Made by a program: the position numbers and the translations under genes. The notes under the pieces were generated by a model. That model did not search any database and was not told where the DNA came from. It saw only the letters and a program-made list of their open reading frames with translations. A DNA stretch of 64,000 nt from Aequorivita soesokkakensis (lineage in GTDB: Bacteria > Bacteroidota > Bacteroidia > Flavobacteriales > Flavobacteriaceae): NCBI RefSeq assembly GCF_001641085.1, contig NZ_LXIE01000050.1:1-64000 (forward strand). Direction: 5' to 3'. Below are positions 1-8,654 of this stretch, in pieces (position 1 is the stretch's first letter; the number at the start of each line of letters is the position of its first letter).

Positions 1-33
1 AAGGCGCAGAGAACGCAGAGAGAAAAATAAAAA

Positions 34-2730
34 ATGAAAAATAAAAAATATCTAAAATTAAGCGGTCTTGAACCATTGATTATCACCCCCGAAAGCAATT
101 TCATAAACGTGGGAGAACGCACCAATGTGGCAGGTTCAAAGAAATTTCTTCGACTCATAAAAGAACGAAATTTTGAGGAAGCCCTTTCCGTTGCCCGCGA
201 ACAGGTGGAAAACGGCGCACAGATCATCGACGTAAATATGGACGACGGACTGATTGACGGGAAAGAGGCGATGGTGAAATTCTTGAACCTTGTGGTCGCC
301 GAGCCGGATATTTCCCGCGTTCCAATAATGATAGACAGCAGCAAGTGGGAAATAATCGAAGCTGGATTACAGGTTGTGCAGGGAAAATGTGTGGTAAATT
401 CCATTAGCTTAAAAGAAGGCGAAGCGGAATTTATCCATCACGCAAAACTCATAAAACGCTACGGAGCCGCAGTGATCGTGATGGCTTTTGATGAAACCGG
501 CCAAGCCGATAATTACGACAGAAGAATTGAAATTGCCAAACGGTCTTATAATATTTTGGTGAACCACGTGAAATTCGCGCCAGAGGATATTATTTTCGAT
601 TTAAACATATTTCCTGTGGCAACGGGAATGGATGAACACAGAAAAAATGCGATCGATTTTATTGAAGCTACGCGTTGGGTTCGTGAGAATTTGCCACACG
701 TTAGCGTAAGCGGTGGCGTAAGCAATGTTTCTTTCAGTTTCCGCGGAAATGATCCCGTTCGTGAGGCGATGCACTCCGTGTTTTTGTATCACGCCATCCA
801 AGCTGGAATGAATATGGGTATCGTAAATCCGGCAATGCTGGAGGTTTACGATGATATTCCAAGGGATTTGTTAGAGCGTGTTGAAGATGTAATGCTCGAC
901 CGTCGCGAAGATGCCACGGAACGTTTATTGGATTTTGCCGAAACCGTAAAAGGAACCACAAAGGAAAGTAAAGTTGATCTTTCGTGGCGAGAGGAGCCAC
1001 TGCAAAACCGCATTACAAGGGCATTGGTAAAAGGAATTGACGAATTTATTTTAGAGGATATTGAAGAAGCAAGGCAAAATGCTGACAAGCCAATTGAAGT
1101 AATTGAAGGTAATTTAATGATTGGAATGAACGTAGTCGGCGATCTTTTCGGAAGCGGGAAAATGTTTTTGCCACAAGTGGTAAAAAGCGCTCGTGTAATG
1201 AAAAAAGCTGTAGCGTATTTACTTCCATACATCGAAGATGAAAAACTAAAAAATCCTCAAATAAATGATTCAAAAAATGCTGGCCGGATTTTAATGGCAA
1301 CTGTAAAAGGTGATGTTCATGACATCGGCAAAAATATTGTCGGGGTTGTTTTGGCGTGTAATAATTATGAAATAATCGATTTGGGCGTGATGGTTCCGCC
1401 GGAAAAAATTATTGCTACAGCAAAAGAGGAAAACGTGGATGCCATTGGTTTGAGTGGTTTAATAACCCCTTCATTGGACGAAATGGTTTTTTTGGCGAAG
1501 GAAATGCAGCGGCAAAATTTTAAAGTTCCGTTGTTGATTGGCGGCGCAACCACGAGTCGGGCGCATACCGCGGTAAAAATTGATCCTGAGTACGAATGTG
1601 CCGTGGTGCACATAAACGATGCTTCGCGGGCAGTTACCGTTGTGGGCGATTTGCTGAAAAAGGAAACTTCGGCTTCGTATAAGGACAATTTGAAAAAGGA
1701 ATATGACACTTTCCGACAGGATTTTTTGAAGCGACAAAAGGTAAAAACCTATTTACCTATTTCCGAAGCGCGGAAAAACAGATTTCAAATTGACTGGAAT
1801 TCTTCAGAAATAGTGAAACCCAACAAACTGGGAGTCCAAGTTTTAAAGGATTTCGATTTAAATCTGTTGTTGGATTTCATGGATTGGACCCCGTTTTTCA
1901 GAAGTTGGGAACTGCACGGAAAGTATCCAAACATTTTAACAGATGAAATTGTGGGCGAACAAGCTTCGGAATTATTTGAGGATGCGAAAAAAATGCTTCA
2001 GAAATTAATTTCAGAAAAACTGTTGGAAGCGAGGGCTGTCCTTGGAATTTTTGAAGCAAATACTGTTAATGATGATGATATTTCTTTGGAAATCCCAAAT
2101 CCCAAATCCCAAATCCCAAATCCAGTATTCCGAACCCTTCGCCAACAATCCCAAAAGGCAAAAGGAAAACCAAATCTCGCCTTGGCAGATTTTATCGCTC
2201 CGAAAGAAACTGGAATTCAAGATTACATCGGCTGTTTCTGTGTAAGTACAGGTTTTGGAACTGCGGAATTGGCCGCAAAATATATTGCAGAACACGACGA
2301 TTATAACGCCATAATGGTGAAAGCGTTGGCAGACCGCTTGGCGGAAGCCTTTGCGGAATATCTTCACAAAGAAGTACGTACCAACTATTGGGGCTACGCT
2401 TCCGAGGAAAATCTTTCAAATGAAGACTTGATTTCCGAAAAATACAAGGGCATTCGTCCCGCGCCCGGCTATCCTGCCTGTCCAGATCATTTGGAGAAAC
2501 GAACCATTTGGGAAGTTTTAAAAGTTATGGAAAATATAGGCGTTGAATTGACCGAAAGTTTGGCAATGTGGCCGGCAGCTTCGGTTTCGGGCTATTATTT
2601 TGCAAACCCTGAAGCGCGCTATTTCGGACTTGGAAAAATTAAGGAAGATCAAGTGGAAGATTTCGCAAAGCGAAAAAATATGAATTTAGAAGAAGCCACG
2701 AATTGGCTGAAAACAAACCTTGCAGATTAG
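34..2730 (+). CDS. metH: Methionine synthase (cobalamin-dependent), C-terminal part of a split MetH
   Basis: Carries the methyl-tetrahydrofolate, cobalamin and reactivation modules of B12-dependent methionine synthase, which moves a methyl group from methyl-THF via cobalamin to homocysteine. Domain order: pterin-binding (about residues 20-285, starting [14 protein letters not shown]), cobalamin cap (about 315-395), B12-binding Rossmann domain with the DVHDIG motif (H429 would be the lower axial ligand), then the SAM-dependent activation domain with [10 protein letters not shown] near residue 808. The homocysteine-binding barrel is absent; in Bacteroidetes it is normally a separate gene just upstream, here outside the window. 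Odd: a heptamer repeat (AAATCCC, 2090-2123) inserts the 7-residue repeat IPNPKSQ at about residues 686-697 in the activation domain. The 33 bases before the start contain a 9-bp direct repeat (4-12 and 13-21). metF follows with no gap, so the two are surely co-transcribed. Confidence 0.97.
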   Translation: MKNKKYLKLSGLEPLIITPESNFINVGERTNVAGSKKFLRLIKERNFEEALSVAREQVENGAQIIDVNMDDGLIDGKEAMVKFLNLVVAEPDISRVPIMIDSSKWEIIEAGLQVVQGKCVVNSISLKEGEAEFIHHAKLIKRYGAAVIVMAFDETGQADNYDRRIEIAKRSYNILVNHVKFAPEDIIFDLNIFPVATGMDEHRKNAIDFIEATRWVRENLPHVSVSGGVSNVSFSFRGNDPVREAMHSVFLYHAIQAGMNMGIVNPAMLEVYDDIPRDLLERVEDVMLDRREDATERLLDFAETVKGTTKESKVDLSWREEPLQNRITRALVKGIDEFILEDIEEARQNADKPIEVIEGNLMIGMNVVGDLFGSGKMFLPQVVKSARVMKKAVAYLLPYIEDEKLKNPQINDSKNAGRILMATVKGDVHDIGKNIVGVVLACNNYEIIDLGVMVPPEKIIATAKEENVDAIGLSGLITPSLDEMVFLAKEMQRQNFKVPLLIGGATTSRAHTAVKIDPEYECAVVHINDASRAVTVVGDLLKKETSASYKDNLKKEYDTFRQDFLKRQKVKTYLPISEARKNRFQIDWNSSEIVKPNKLGVQVLKDFDLNLLLDFMDWTPFFRSWELHGKYPNILTDEIVGEQASELFEDAKKMLQKLISEKLLEARAVLGIFEANTVNDDDISLEIPNPKSQIPNPVFRTLRQQSQKAKGKPNLALADFIAPKETGIQDYIGCFCVSTGFGTAELAAKYIAEHDDYNAIMVKALADRLAEAFAEYLHKEVRTNYWGYASEENLSNEDLISEKYKGIRPAPGYPACPDHLEKRTIWEVLKVMENIGVELTESLAMWPAASVSGYYFANPEARYFGLGKIKEDQVEDFAKRKNMNLEEATNWLKTNLAD
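2090..2123. repeat. AAATCCC heptamer tandem repeat inside metH
   Basis: Four full copies of AAATCCC plus six bases of a fifth, within the coding sequence. Because three 7-mers make seven codons, it is read as a 7-residue peptide repeat. It sits in what is a short variable linker of the activation domain in relatives, so it probably does not inactivate the enzyme. Confidence 0.95.
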
Positions 2731-3687
2731 ATGAAAGTTACAGAACACATAAAAAACGGAAACGGAAAAACGCAATTTTCGTTTGAGATTTTACCGCCAT
2801 TAAAAGGGGAAAATATACATTCCATTTTTGAGAATATTGATCCGCTGATGGAGTTTAAACCACCATACATTAACGTAACCTATCATCGCGAGGAATATGT
2901 TTTTAAGGAATTGAAGGATGGTTTAATAGAGAAAAAAGTTGTTCGTAAGCGTCCTGGAACGGTGGGGATTTGCGCGGCAATTCAAAATAGATATGAAGTA
3001 GATGCCGTGCCGCACATTCTCTGCGGCGGTTTTACAAAGGAAGAAACTGAGAATTTTTTAATAGATCTTCAGTTTTTAGGAATTGATAACGTAATGGCCT
3101 TACGTGGTGATGCGGTAAAAAGCGAAACCTATTTCACGCCTGAAAAAAACGGACATAAATATGCTTGCGATCTTGTTTCGCAAATAAATGCTTTGAATAA
3201 AGGAACATATTTGGATGACGAACTTCAGCATACTTTCCCGACGGATTTTTGTGTGGGCGTGGCGGGTTATGCCGAAAAACATATGGAAGCGCCAAGCAGT
3301 GAAAGCGACATTCATTTCCTAAAAAAGAAAATTAAAAATGGCGCAGAATACATTGTAACACAAATGTTTTTTGACAATGAAAAATTCTTTCAGTTTGAAA
3401 AAAAATGCAGGGCAGAAGGCATTACCGTTCCAATTATTCCGGGGTTAAAACCCATTGCCGTAAAATCACATCTCAATTTAATTCCGCATAGATTTAAAGT
3501 TGATTTACCAGATTCGTTGGTGATGGAAGTGGTGAAAGCCAAGGATAATAAGGCTGTTCGGCAGATTGGGATTGATTGGTGCGTAAAGCAAAGTCAAGAA
3601 CTTGTAAAAGCTGGAGTTCCGTTTCTACATTATTACTCAATGGGAAAAAGTAGCAATATTAAGGAAATCGCTTCGCAGGTATTTTAA
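2731..3687 (+). CDS. metF: 5,10-methylenetetrahydrofolate reductase
   Basis: Reduces 5,10-methylene-THF to 5-methyl-THF, the methyl donor used by the MetH encoded immediately upstream. The 318-residue protein is a normal MetF length and shows the family landmarks: FSFEILPP near the N-terminus (catalytic Glu), the NVMALRGD segment near residue 120, and VTQMFFDN followed by VPIIPGLKPI. The ATG directly abuts the metH stop, indicating one transcript and probably translational coupling. A cytoplasmic FAD enzyme is expected. Confidence 0.97.
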   Translation: MKVTEHIKNGNGKTQFSFEILPPLKGENIHSIFENIDPLMEFKPPYINVTYHREEYVFKELKDGLIEKKVVRKRPGTVGICAAIQNRYEVDAVPHILCGGFTKEETENFLIDLQFLGIDNVMALRGDAVKSETYFTPEKNGHKYACDLVSQINALNKGTYLDDELQHTFPTDFCVGVAGYAEKHMEAPSSESDIHFLKKKIKNGAEYIVTQMFFDNEKFFQFEKKCRAEGITVPIIPGLKPIAVKSHLNLIPHRFKVDLPDSLVMEVVKAKDNKAVRQIGIDWCVKQSQELVKAGVPFLHYYSMGKSSNIKEIASQVF

Positions 3688-3707
3688 GATTGCTTTATTT
3701 TGCGGTA

Positions 3708-4799
3708 ATGTCCCGAATTGCGTTTTTGGTGTTTTTTCTCACAACTTCTTTTGTTTTTTCACAGGAAAAAAACAGAGACTTTTTCGTGGACGCCAATTAT
3801 TTCTACGGAACCATTCTTCGGCACAATAAGGATATTTCACATTTGGTGAAAGCCCATCCCGATGGTTTTATCGTTGGCTTTAACCGAAAAACTTACGGAG
3901 CCGAGCGATGGCAACAGGAATACAATTACCCCGATTGGGGTTTTTCATTTGTACATCAAAATGCAAATTATGATGTTTTGGGTGAAAATTATGGGCTGTA
4001 CGGGCATTTCAATTTTTACTTTTTAAAACGAAATCTTTTCTTCCGAATAGGGCAGGGTATTGCCTATAATACTAACCCTTTTGACTTTGAAACCAATTTC
4101 AAAAACAATGCTTACGGCAGCCATTTGTTGAGTTCAACTTATTTGATGCTGAATTACAACAAGCAAAATCTTTTCAAAAACTTTGGGGTTCAAGCGGGAA
4201 TTGCCTTGGTGCATTATTCCAACGGAAATTTTAAGGCGCCAAATTCGAGCACAAATGCCTTCACTTTAAATATTGGCGTGCAATATTCGTTGGCTGACGA
4301 GACTCAAGAATATATCTCCGATTCGCTTCCGAAGAAAATCGCAGAGCCCATAAAATACAACTTCGTGCTTCGAGGCGGGTTGAACGAAAGCGATTATTTA
4401 AATCTTGGGCAGCATCCGTTTTTTGTGGTTTCGGCCTTTGCGGACAAGCGGTTGAGCTATAAAAGTACCCTTCAGTTGGGTGCGGATTTTTTCTACTTGC
4501 CATTTCTGAAAAAGGAAATTGAATACCTTTCCATTGCTTTTCCAAATATGGGCGTGGAAGGCGATGAAGATTTTAAACGCGTCGGCATTTTTGCGGGCCA
4601 CGAATTGCACATTAACAAATTGGCGGTAGTTTCACAAGTAGGTTATTATGTTTATTATCCCTATGATTTTGAGGGAAGAACGTATTTTCGGGTAGGTTTG
4701 AAATATTATTTAACCGAAAAACTTTTCAGCGCAATCACTTTAAAATCGCACGGTGCGAAAGTGGAAGGCGTGGAATTTGGCGTGGGAATTAGAATATAG
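3708..4799 (+). CDS. PagL-like acyloxyacyl hydrolase / lipid A deacylase, copy 1
   Basis: Predicted outer-membrane beta-barrel of the lipid A 3-O-deacylase (PagL, acyloxyacyl hydrolase) type as found in Bacteroidetes. An ATG at 3708 is preferred over an in-frame TTG at 3690, giving 363 residues with a hydrophobic signal peptide ending near VFSQE. The HYSNGNFKAPN segment (H169, S171) matches the His-x-Ser catalytic motif of PagL; many alternating aromatic strands follow. It lies 20 bases after metF. The gene and its 3' neighbour are repeated as a pair just downstream (5583-7526). Family assignment is from sequence motifs; the substrate is inferred. Confidence 0.8.
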   Translation: MSRIAFLVFFLTTSFVFSQEKNRDFFVDANYFYGTILRHNKDISHLVKAHPDGFIVGFNRKTYGAERWQQEYNYPDWGFSFVHQNANYDVLGENYGLYGHFNFYFLKRNLFFRIGQGIAYNTNPFDFETNFKNNAYGSHLLSSTYLMLNYNKQNLFKNFGVQAGIALVHYSNGNFKAPNSSTNAFTLNIGVQYSLADETQEYISDSLPKKIAEPIKYNFVLRGGLNESDYLNLGQHPFFVVSAFADKRLSYKSTLQLGADFFYLPFLKKEIEYLSIAFPNMGVEGDEDFKRVGIFAGHELHINKLAVVSQVGYYVYYPYDFEGRTYFRVGLKYYLTEKLFSAITLKSHGAKVEGVEFGVGIRI

Positions 4800-4802
4800 A
4801 TT

Positions 4803-5555
4803 ATGAAGAAGTTATTTTTTGTCAGCTTGGTTTTTTTGTTGCTTTCATGCGATTCCGAAAATGGTTGGGATTGTGTGCAAGCTGCGGGAAGTTCGGTTTC
4901 CAAAGAATATTTTGTTTCAGATTTTACAAAAATCAGGATTGAGGATGACGTGACTTTACATTTGAAACAGGGCGATTCCACAAAGATAATTCTTGAAACG
5001 GGCGAAAACCTTTTAAGCGATATTTCCGTAAGTGTTGAAGGCGTAACATTAGTGGTGAAGGATCATAACAATTGCAATTTGGTGCGCGATTACGGAATTA
5101 CAAAAATATATGTAACCGTTCCAAACATTACTGAAATCAGAAACAGCTCGGCTTACGACGTTATTGGCGAAGGAGTTTTGCAATTTCCGAGACTCACTTT
5201 GGTGAGCAATAGTTCAGCTGGTCCAGAAACAATTAGAAAGAGTGGCGATTTTTATTTGAACATTATTTGCGAAGAATTCCGTGTAAATGCAAACGGCCAA
5301 AGTGTTTTTTATATAACTGGCACTGCTGAAAAAGCCAATCTAAGCTTCGCTGATGAAATGCCACGTTTTGATGGAATGGATTTTTTAATAAATGAACTCA
5401 CTGTTTTTCAAAGAAGTGCAAACAAAATGATTGTCAATCCACAGCAAAGTATCATCGGAAAAATCGTGGCAACGGGCGATATTATTAGTTATAACCGTCC
5501 GCCATTGGTGGATGTAAAAGAATTATTTACTGGCAGGCTATTATTTGAAGATTAG
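4803..5555 (+). CDS. GIN-domain (DUF2807) lipoprotein, copy 1
   Basis: A lipoprotein with a signal peptide ending in LLLSC (Cys16), followed by a region of short repeated beta strands typical of the GIN domain (DUF2807, 'putative auto-transporter adhesin head'), a right-handed beta-helix-like fold of unknown function common in Bacteroidetes. The start DSENGWDC and the segment NCNLVRDYGITK are shared closely with the protein at 6702-7526. It begins 3 bases after the PagL-like gene, so the two are very likely co-translated and may act together at the outer membrane. Function is not known. Confidence 0.8.
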   Translation: MKKLFFVSLVFLLLSCDSENGWDCVQAAGSSVSKEYFVSDFTKIRIEDDVTLHLKQGDSTKIILETGENLLSDISVSVEGVTLVVKDHNNCNLVRDYGITKIYVTVPNITEIRNSSAYDVIGEGVLQFPRLTLVSNSSAGPETIRKSGDFYLNIICEEFRVNANGQSVFYITGTAEKANLSFADEMPRFDGMDFLINELTVFQRSANKMIVNPQQSIIGKIVATGDIISYNRPPLVDVKELFTGRLLFED

Positions 5556-5582
5556 TTTATCTTTACCGGCGTTGAAAAAAAT

Positions 5583-6695
5583 ATGAAGCACCTTCTTTCC
5601 TTATTTACAATATTGCTTTTAAGCTTTCCCCTTTTTGCGCAGGAAGAAAAAGAATTGAAACCCGTTTCGCTGGAAGCAGATTTTTTCTACGGAAGTGTTT
5701 TGGAGCACAATCCGGATATTGAACATTTAATATCGGGGCATCCTACCGGATTTATTTTTTCCTTCAACAGAAAAACATACGGTTTTAATGAGTGGGAACG
5801 CCGCTATAATTATCCTGATTGGGGTGTTACGGTCGCTTTTCAAAATTTGCACAATGAGTATTTGGGAAATGTTCTGGGTGCTTACGGACACATAAACTGG
5901 TATTTTTTAAACCGAAATCTGATGGTGCGTGTTGGGCAGGGAATTGCCTATTCCGATCTTAATTATGATCCAGAAAACAACTACAATAACAATGCATACG
6001 GCACAAACCTTTTAAGCACCACTTTTTTAAAGGGAAATTATGTGCGTGAAAATATTTGGAAGGGGCTCGGTTTTCACGCTGGCTTTACTGTAATTCATTA
6101 TAGCAATGCCAATTTTAAAGCGCCTAACAATAGTACAAATTCATTTTTGCTAAATGCTGGAGTAAGCTATCAATTGGATTACAAGGAATTTCCAGAATAC
6201 ATACATAAAGAAGATTCCCTCAGTAAAACGCACGCCGAAAGGTTTAAGTACAATCTTGCTTTCAGAACAGGTTTGAATGAAAGTGATGTAGTGGGTCTTG
6301 GGCAGGAACCGTTTTATGAATTGTCTTTTTTCGTTGATAAACGATTAAATTATAAAAGCACACTTACTGCTGGGGTAGATGTTTTCTTTTCCACTTTTTT
6401 AAAGGAATTGATTAAGTATCGTTCCATAGCTTACCCTGAAGACGGACTTTCGGGCGATGAAGATTACAAACGTGTCGGTATTTTTGTGGGGCACGAATGG
6501 CGTTTTAATCGTGTAGCTTTTGTTTCGCAGTTGGGCTATTATGTGTATTGGCCGTATGCTTTTGAAAATCGAATTTATAACCGCTTGGGGTTGAAGCGTT
6601 ATTTCTTTGATGATAATATATTCGCCTCCGTAACAGTGCATGCGCATTGGGCAAAGGCGGAAGCTGTGGAATTTGGAGTGGGATATAGATTGTGA
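5583..6695 (+). CDS. PagL-like acyloxyacyl hydrolase / lipid A deacylase, copy 2
   Basis: Paralogue of the protein at 3708-4799. It has a signal peptide ending near LFAQE, then DFFYGSVLEHNPDIEHL, and FSFNRKTYGF in place of VGFNRKTYGA. The predicted catalytic HYSNANFKAPN (H172, S174) is intact. The C-terminal half (GLNESD, DKRLNYKSTL, GDEDYKRVGIF) aligns along its whole length with copy 1, so both copies appear functional and neither is truncated. Likely an outer-membrane barrel that trims acyl chains from lipid A or related lipids; this is inferred from family. Confidence 0.8.
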   Translation: MKHLLSLFTILLLSFPLFAQEEKELKPVSLEADFFYGSVLEHNPDIEHLISGHPTGFIFSFNRKTYGFNEWERRYNYPDWGVTVAFQNLHNEYLGNVLGAYGHINWYFLNRNLMVRVGQGIAYSDLNYDPENNYNNNAYGTNLLSTTFLKGNYVRENIWKGLGFHAGFTVIHYSNANFKAPNNSTNSFLLNAGVSYQLDYKEFPEYIHKEDSLSKTHAERFKYNLAFRTGLNESDVVGLGQEPFYELSFFVDKRLNYKSTLTAGVDVFFSTFLKELIKYRSIAYPEDGLSGDEDYKRVGIFVGHEWRFNRVAFVSQLGYYVYWPYAFENRIYNRLGLKRYFFDDNIFASVTVHAHWAKAEAVEFGVGYRL

Positions 6696-6701
6696 TGCAA
6701 A

Positions 6702-7526
6702 ATGATGGAAAAAATGAGAAACAATAAAAGTATCGAATTTTGCAAAAGAACATCAAAGCTTTTCCGAAAAGTCTTGCTTCTTGTTTCTTGCAGCGCAGCG
6801 TTCTTGGTTCTTTTTTCTGGATGTGATTCAGAAAATGGTTGGGACTGCACACAGAAAGCCGGCACTATTGTACAAACGGAATTTACCGTCCAGCCATTTT
6901 CAAAAATCCTAGTGTGGGAACGCATTAAACTTTTTGTAAAGCAAGGTGATGAACAAAAAGTAGTTGTTGAAACTGGTGAAAATTTAATGAACGATATTGA
7001 AGTTACCGTAACAGATGGAAAACTTGAAATACACAACAACAATTCCTGTAATTTGGTTCGTGATTATGGTTTGACTAAAGTATATATCACTTCACCAAAC
7101 ATAACTGAAATCCGCAGTAGCACAGGTTTGCCTATTGAAAGCATTGGCGTGCTTCAATATCCTTCCTTAAAACTTTTGTCAGAAGACCAACAAAATGAAG
7201 ATCAATATCATACCGATGGTGATTTTACGATGAATCTGGAAGTAGAAAATTTGACTATCGTAGCTAATGGTTTGTCCAAATTTTATTTAAGTGGAAGCGC
7301 TACAAGTGCCAACTTTGGGCTTTACGCTAGTGATTGTAGAATTTTTTCTGAAAATCTTATCGTACAAAATCTGATTGTTTTCCACAGAAGCACTGCCGAA
7401 ATGATTGTGAATCCACAGCAATCTATCCGAGGAAAAATAGTAAGCCTGGGGGATGTAATTTCCAAAAACCGACCGCCGATTGTTGAGGTTGAGGAATTGT
7501 ATCGCGGCAAGCTTATTTTTGAATAG
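6702..7526 (+). CDS. GIN-domain (DUF2807) lipoprotein, copy 2
   Basis: Paralogue of 4803-5555. After the lipobox Cys (Cys41, LFSGC) the protein begins DSENGWDCTQKAG, nearly the same as copy 1, and ends with the shared MIVNPQQSI.GKIV segment. The N-terminal region before the hydrophobic stretch is unusually long and basic (about 22 residues); the true start may be the second ATG (6705) or the one at 6714. It starts 6 bases after its PagL-like partner. Its 3' end overlaps the end of the convergent gldA by 14 bases. Function unknown. Confidence 0.78.
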   Translation: MMEKMRNNKSIEFCKRTSKLFRKVLLLVSCSAAFLVLFSGCDSENGWDCTQKAGTIVQTEFTVQPFSKILVWERIKLFVKQGDEQKVVVETGENLMNDIEVTVTDGKLEIHNNNSCNLVRDYGLTKVYITSPNITEIRSSTGLPIESIGVLQYPSLKLLSEDQQNEDQYHTDGDFTMNLEVENLTIVANGLSKFYLSGSATSANFGLYASDCRIFSENLIVQNLIVFHRSTAEMIVNPQQSIRGKIVSLGDVISKNRPPIVEVEELYRGKLIFE

Positions 7527-8412
7527 TAAGCTCGCTGAAAAGCTTTTCCAAAGTAGTATTCTTTTGGTGCAGTTGAAGTATTTTTAACCCATTGTCGTGC
7601 GCAAAATCGAATACTTTTCCACGCATATCCTGTTCGGTTTCAAAATAAAGTTGATACACAAAACCTAATGAATTTTCAACCTTTTCAATCTTTGGAAGTT
7701 TTTGTAACGCAATTTCTTCAACGCGATAATCAAACTCCACTTCAATAATTTGTTGCTTGTTGTTTTTTAAATCTGAAAGCTTTTTATCGAGGACTATTTC
7801 GCCTTTATTTATAATAATTACTCGGTCACAAATTGCTTCAACTTCCTGCATAATGTGGGTAGAAAGCAAAACGGTTTTTTCTTTTCCAACGCTTTTTATA
7901 AGTTGTCTTATTTCAATTAATTGATTTGGATCTAAACCGGTAGTTGGCTCATCAAGAATCAAAACTTCAGGATTGTGCAAAAGTGCATTTGCAAGTCCAA
8001 CACGCTGACGATATCCTTTTGAAAGCTGTCCAATTTTCTTGTTCGCTTCGGGCGTTAAGCCAGTCTTTTCAATAACATTTTCAACTTCTGTTTTTGAAAT
8101 ATTATAAATCCCAGCATTGAAAAGAAGATATTCGCGAACGTACATATCCAAATAAAGCGGGTTGTGTTCCGGCAGATACCCAACGCTTTTTTTAATGGAA
8201 ATATCATCTTTGGTTACTTCAAAACCATTTACAACAGCAACCCCTTCCGAAGCTGGAAGAAAAGTGGTCAAAATCTTCATCATCGTAGATTTTCCCGCGC
8301 CGTTTGGCCCGAGAAAACCAACAATTTCACCTTTTTCAATTGTGAAGGAAACCTTGTTCAGCGCTTTTTGTTCGCCGTAGGTTTTGGTAATATTTTCTAC
8401 TTGTATCGACAT
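7513..8412 (-). CDS. gldA: Gliding motility ABC transporter ATP-binding protein GldA
   Basis: ATPase subunit of the GldAFG ABC transporter needed for gliding in Flavobacterium. The 299-residue protein has Walker A GPNGAGKST (about residue 35), the signature LSKGYRQRVGLA, Walker B VLILDEPTTGLDP, the H-loop LSTHIMQE, and a C-terminal about 80-residue extension typical of GldA/CcmA-like subunits. gldF and gldG are not adjacent, which is usual in this family. A promoter -7 element lies at 8429-8436. It could be another DrugA-type exporter subunit, but overall similarity favours GldA. Confidence 0.88.
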   Translation of the reverse strand: MSIQVENITKTYGEQKALNKVSFTIEKGEIVGFLGPNGAGKSTMMKILTTFLPASEGVAVVNGFEVTKDDISIKKSVGYLPEHNPLYLDMYVREYLLFNAGIYNISKTEVENVIEKTGLTPEANKKIGQLSKGYRQRVGLANALLHNPEVLILDEPTTGLDPNQLIEIRQLIKSVGKEKTVLLSTHIMQEVEAICDRVIIINKGEIVLDKKLSDLKNNKQQIIEVEFDYRVEEIALQKLPKIEKVENSLGFVYQLYFETEQDMRGKVFDFAHDNGLKILQLHQKNTTLEKLFSELTIQK

Positions 8413-8428
8413 ATTTTCAGAAGTTGAA

Positions 8429-8436
8429 CAAAGTTA
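8429..8436 (-). promoter_or_regulatory. Promoter -7 element for gldA
   Basis: Reads TAACTTTG on the minus strand, a perfect match to the Bacteroidetes -7 consensus TAnnTTTG, 16 bases before the gldA start. No good -33 TTG is seen. Confidence 0.55.
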
Positions 8437-8483
8437 AGCAAATAAAAAAATGAAAAAAGGCTTTTTCGTTTTTAAGAATTAAC

Positions 8484-8491
8484 TACATTAG
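8484..8491 (+). promoter_or_regulatory. Possible -7 element for the pheA leader transcript
   Basis: TACATTAG resembles TAnnTTTG with one mismatch and lies 17 bases before the leader peptide start. It is weak and has no clear -33 element, but position fits. Confidence 0.35.
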
Positions 8492-8508
8492 CAATCTATT
8501 AAAACACA

Positions 8509-8580
8509 ATGAGCACACTTTTTACTTTCAACAATTTTTGGTTTTTCTATTTTAACGATAGAACCGGGATTGTTGTATAG
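8509..8580 (+). CDS. Phe-rich leader peptide of the pheA attenuator
   Basis: A 23-codon ORF, ATG to TAG, with Phe at codons 5, 7, 10, 12, 13 and 15, Trp at 11 and Tyr at 14; eight of 23 codons are aromatic. It ends 22 bases before a strong intrinsic terminator that precedes pheA (prephenate dehydratase). This is the classic arrangement of a ribosome-mediated attenuator: when charged tRNA-Phe is scarce the ribosome stalls on the Phe codons. The peptide has no role other than being translated. Too short for routine gene calling and probably not annotated elsewhere. Confidence 0.9.
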   Translation: MSTLFTFNNFWFFYFNDRTGIVV

Positions 8581-8640
8581 GTAATTGAACCATAAAACAT
8601 TTAAAGTCCCGGAAATATTTTCCGGGACTTTTTTTTTAAC
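8564..8640 (+). promoter_or_regulatory. Phe attenuator: antiterminator and terminator arms
   Basis: CCGGGA at 8564-8569, inside the end of the leader ORF, is complementary to TCCCGG at 8607-8612, which is also the 5' arm of the terminator. A ribosome stalled at the Phe codons (8542-8553) leaves 8564-8569 free to pair with and sequester the terminator arm, so pheA is read. A ribosome that reaches the stop at 8578 covers 8564-8569 and the terminator forms. The pairing is seen in the sequence; the mechanism is inferred from known amino acid attenuators. Confidence 0.85.
8603..8637 (+). terminator. Intrinsic terminator of the pheA attenuator
   Basis: Perfect 13-bp stem (8603-8615 with 8619-8631), 3-base loop TAT, and a run of nine T from 8629 to 8637. 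It lies 17 bases before the pheA ATG, so it must be a regulated terminator, not the end of a gene. Confidence 0.95.
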
Positions 8641-8654
8641 CTAAATTTAAAATT

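Noticed and set aside
1-33. Riboswitch (B12 or SAM type) before metH
   Set aside because: Only 33 bases are visible and the true operon start lies outside the window; nothing can be judged.
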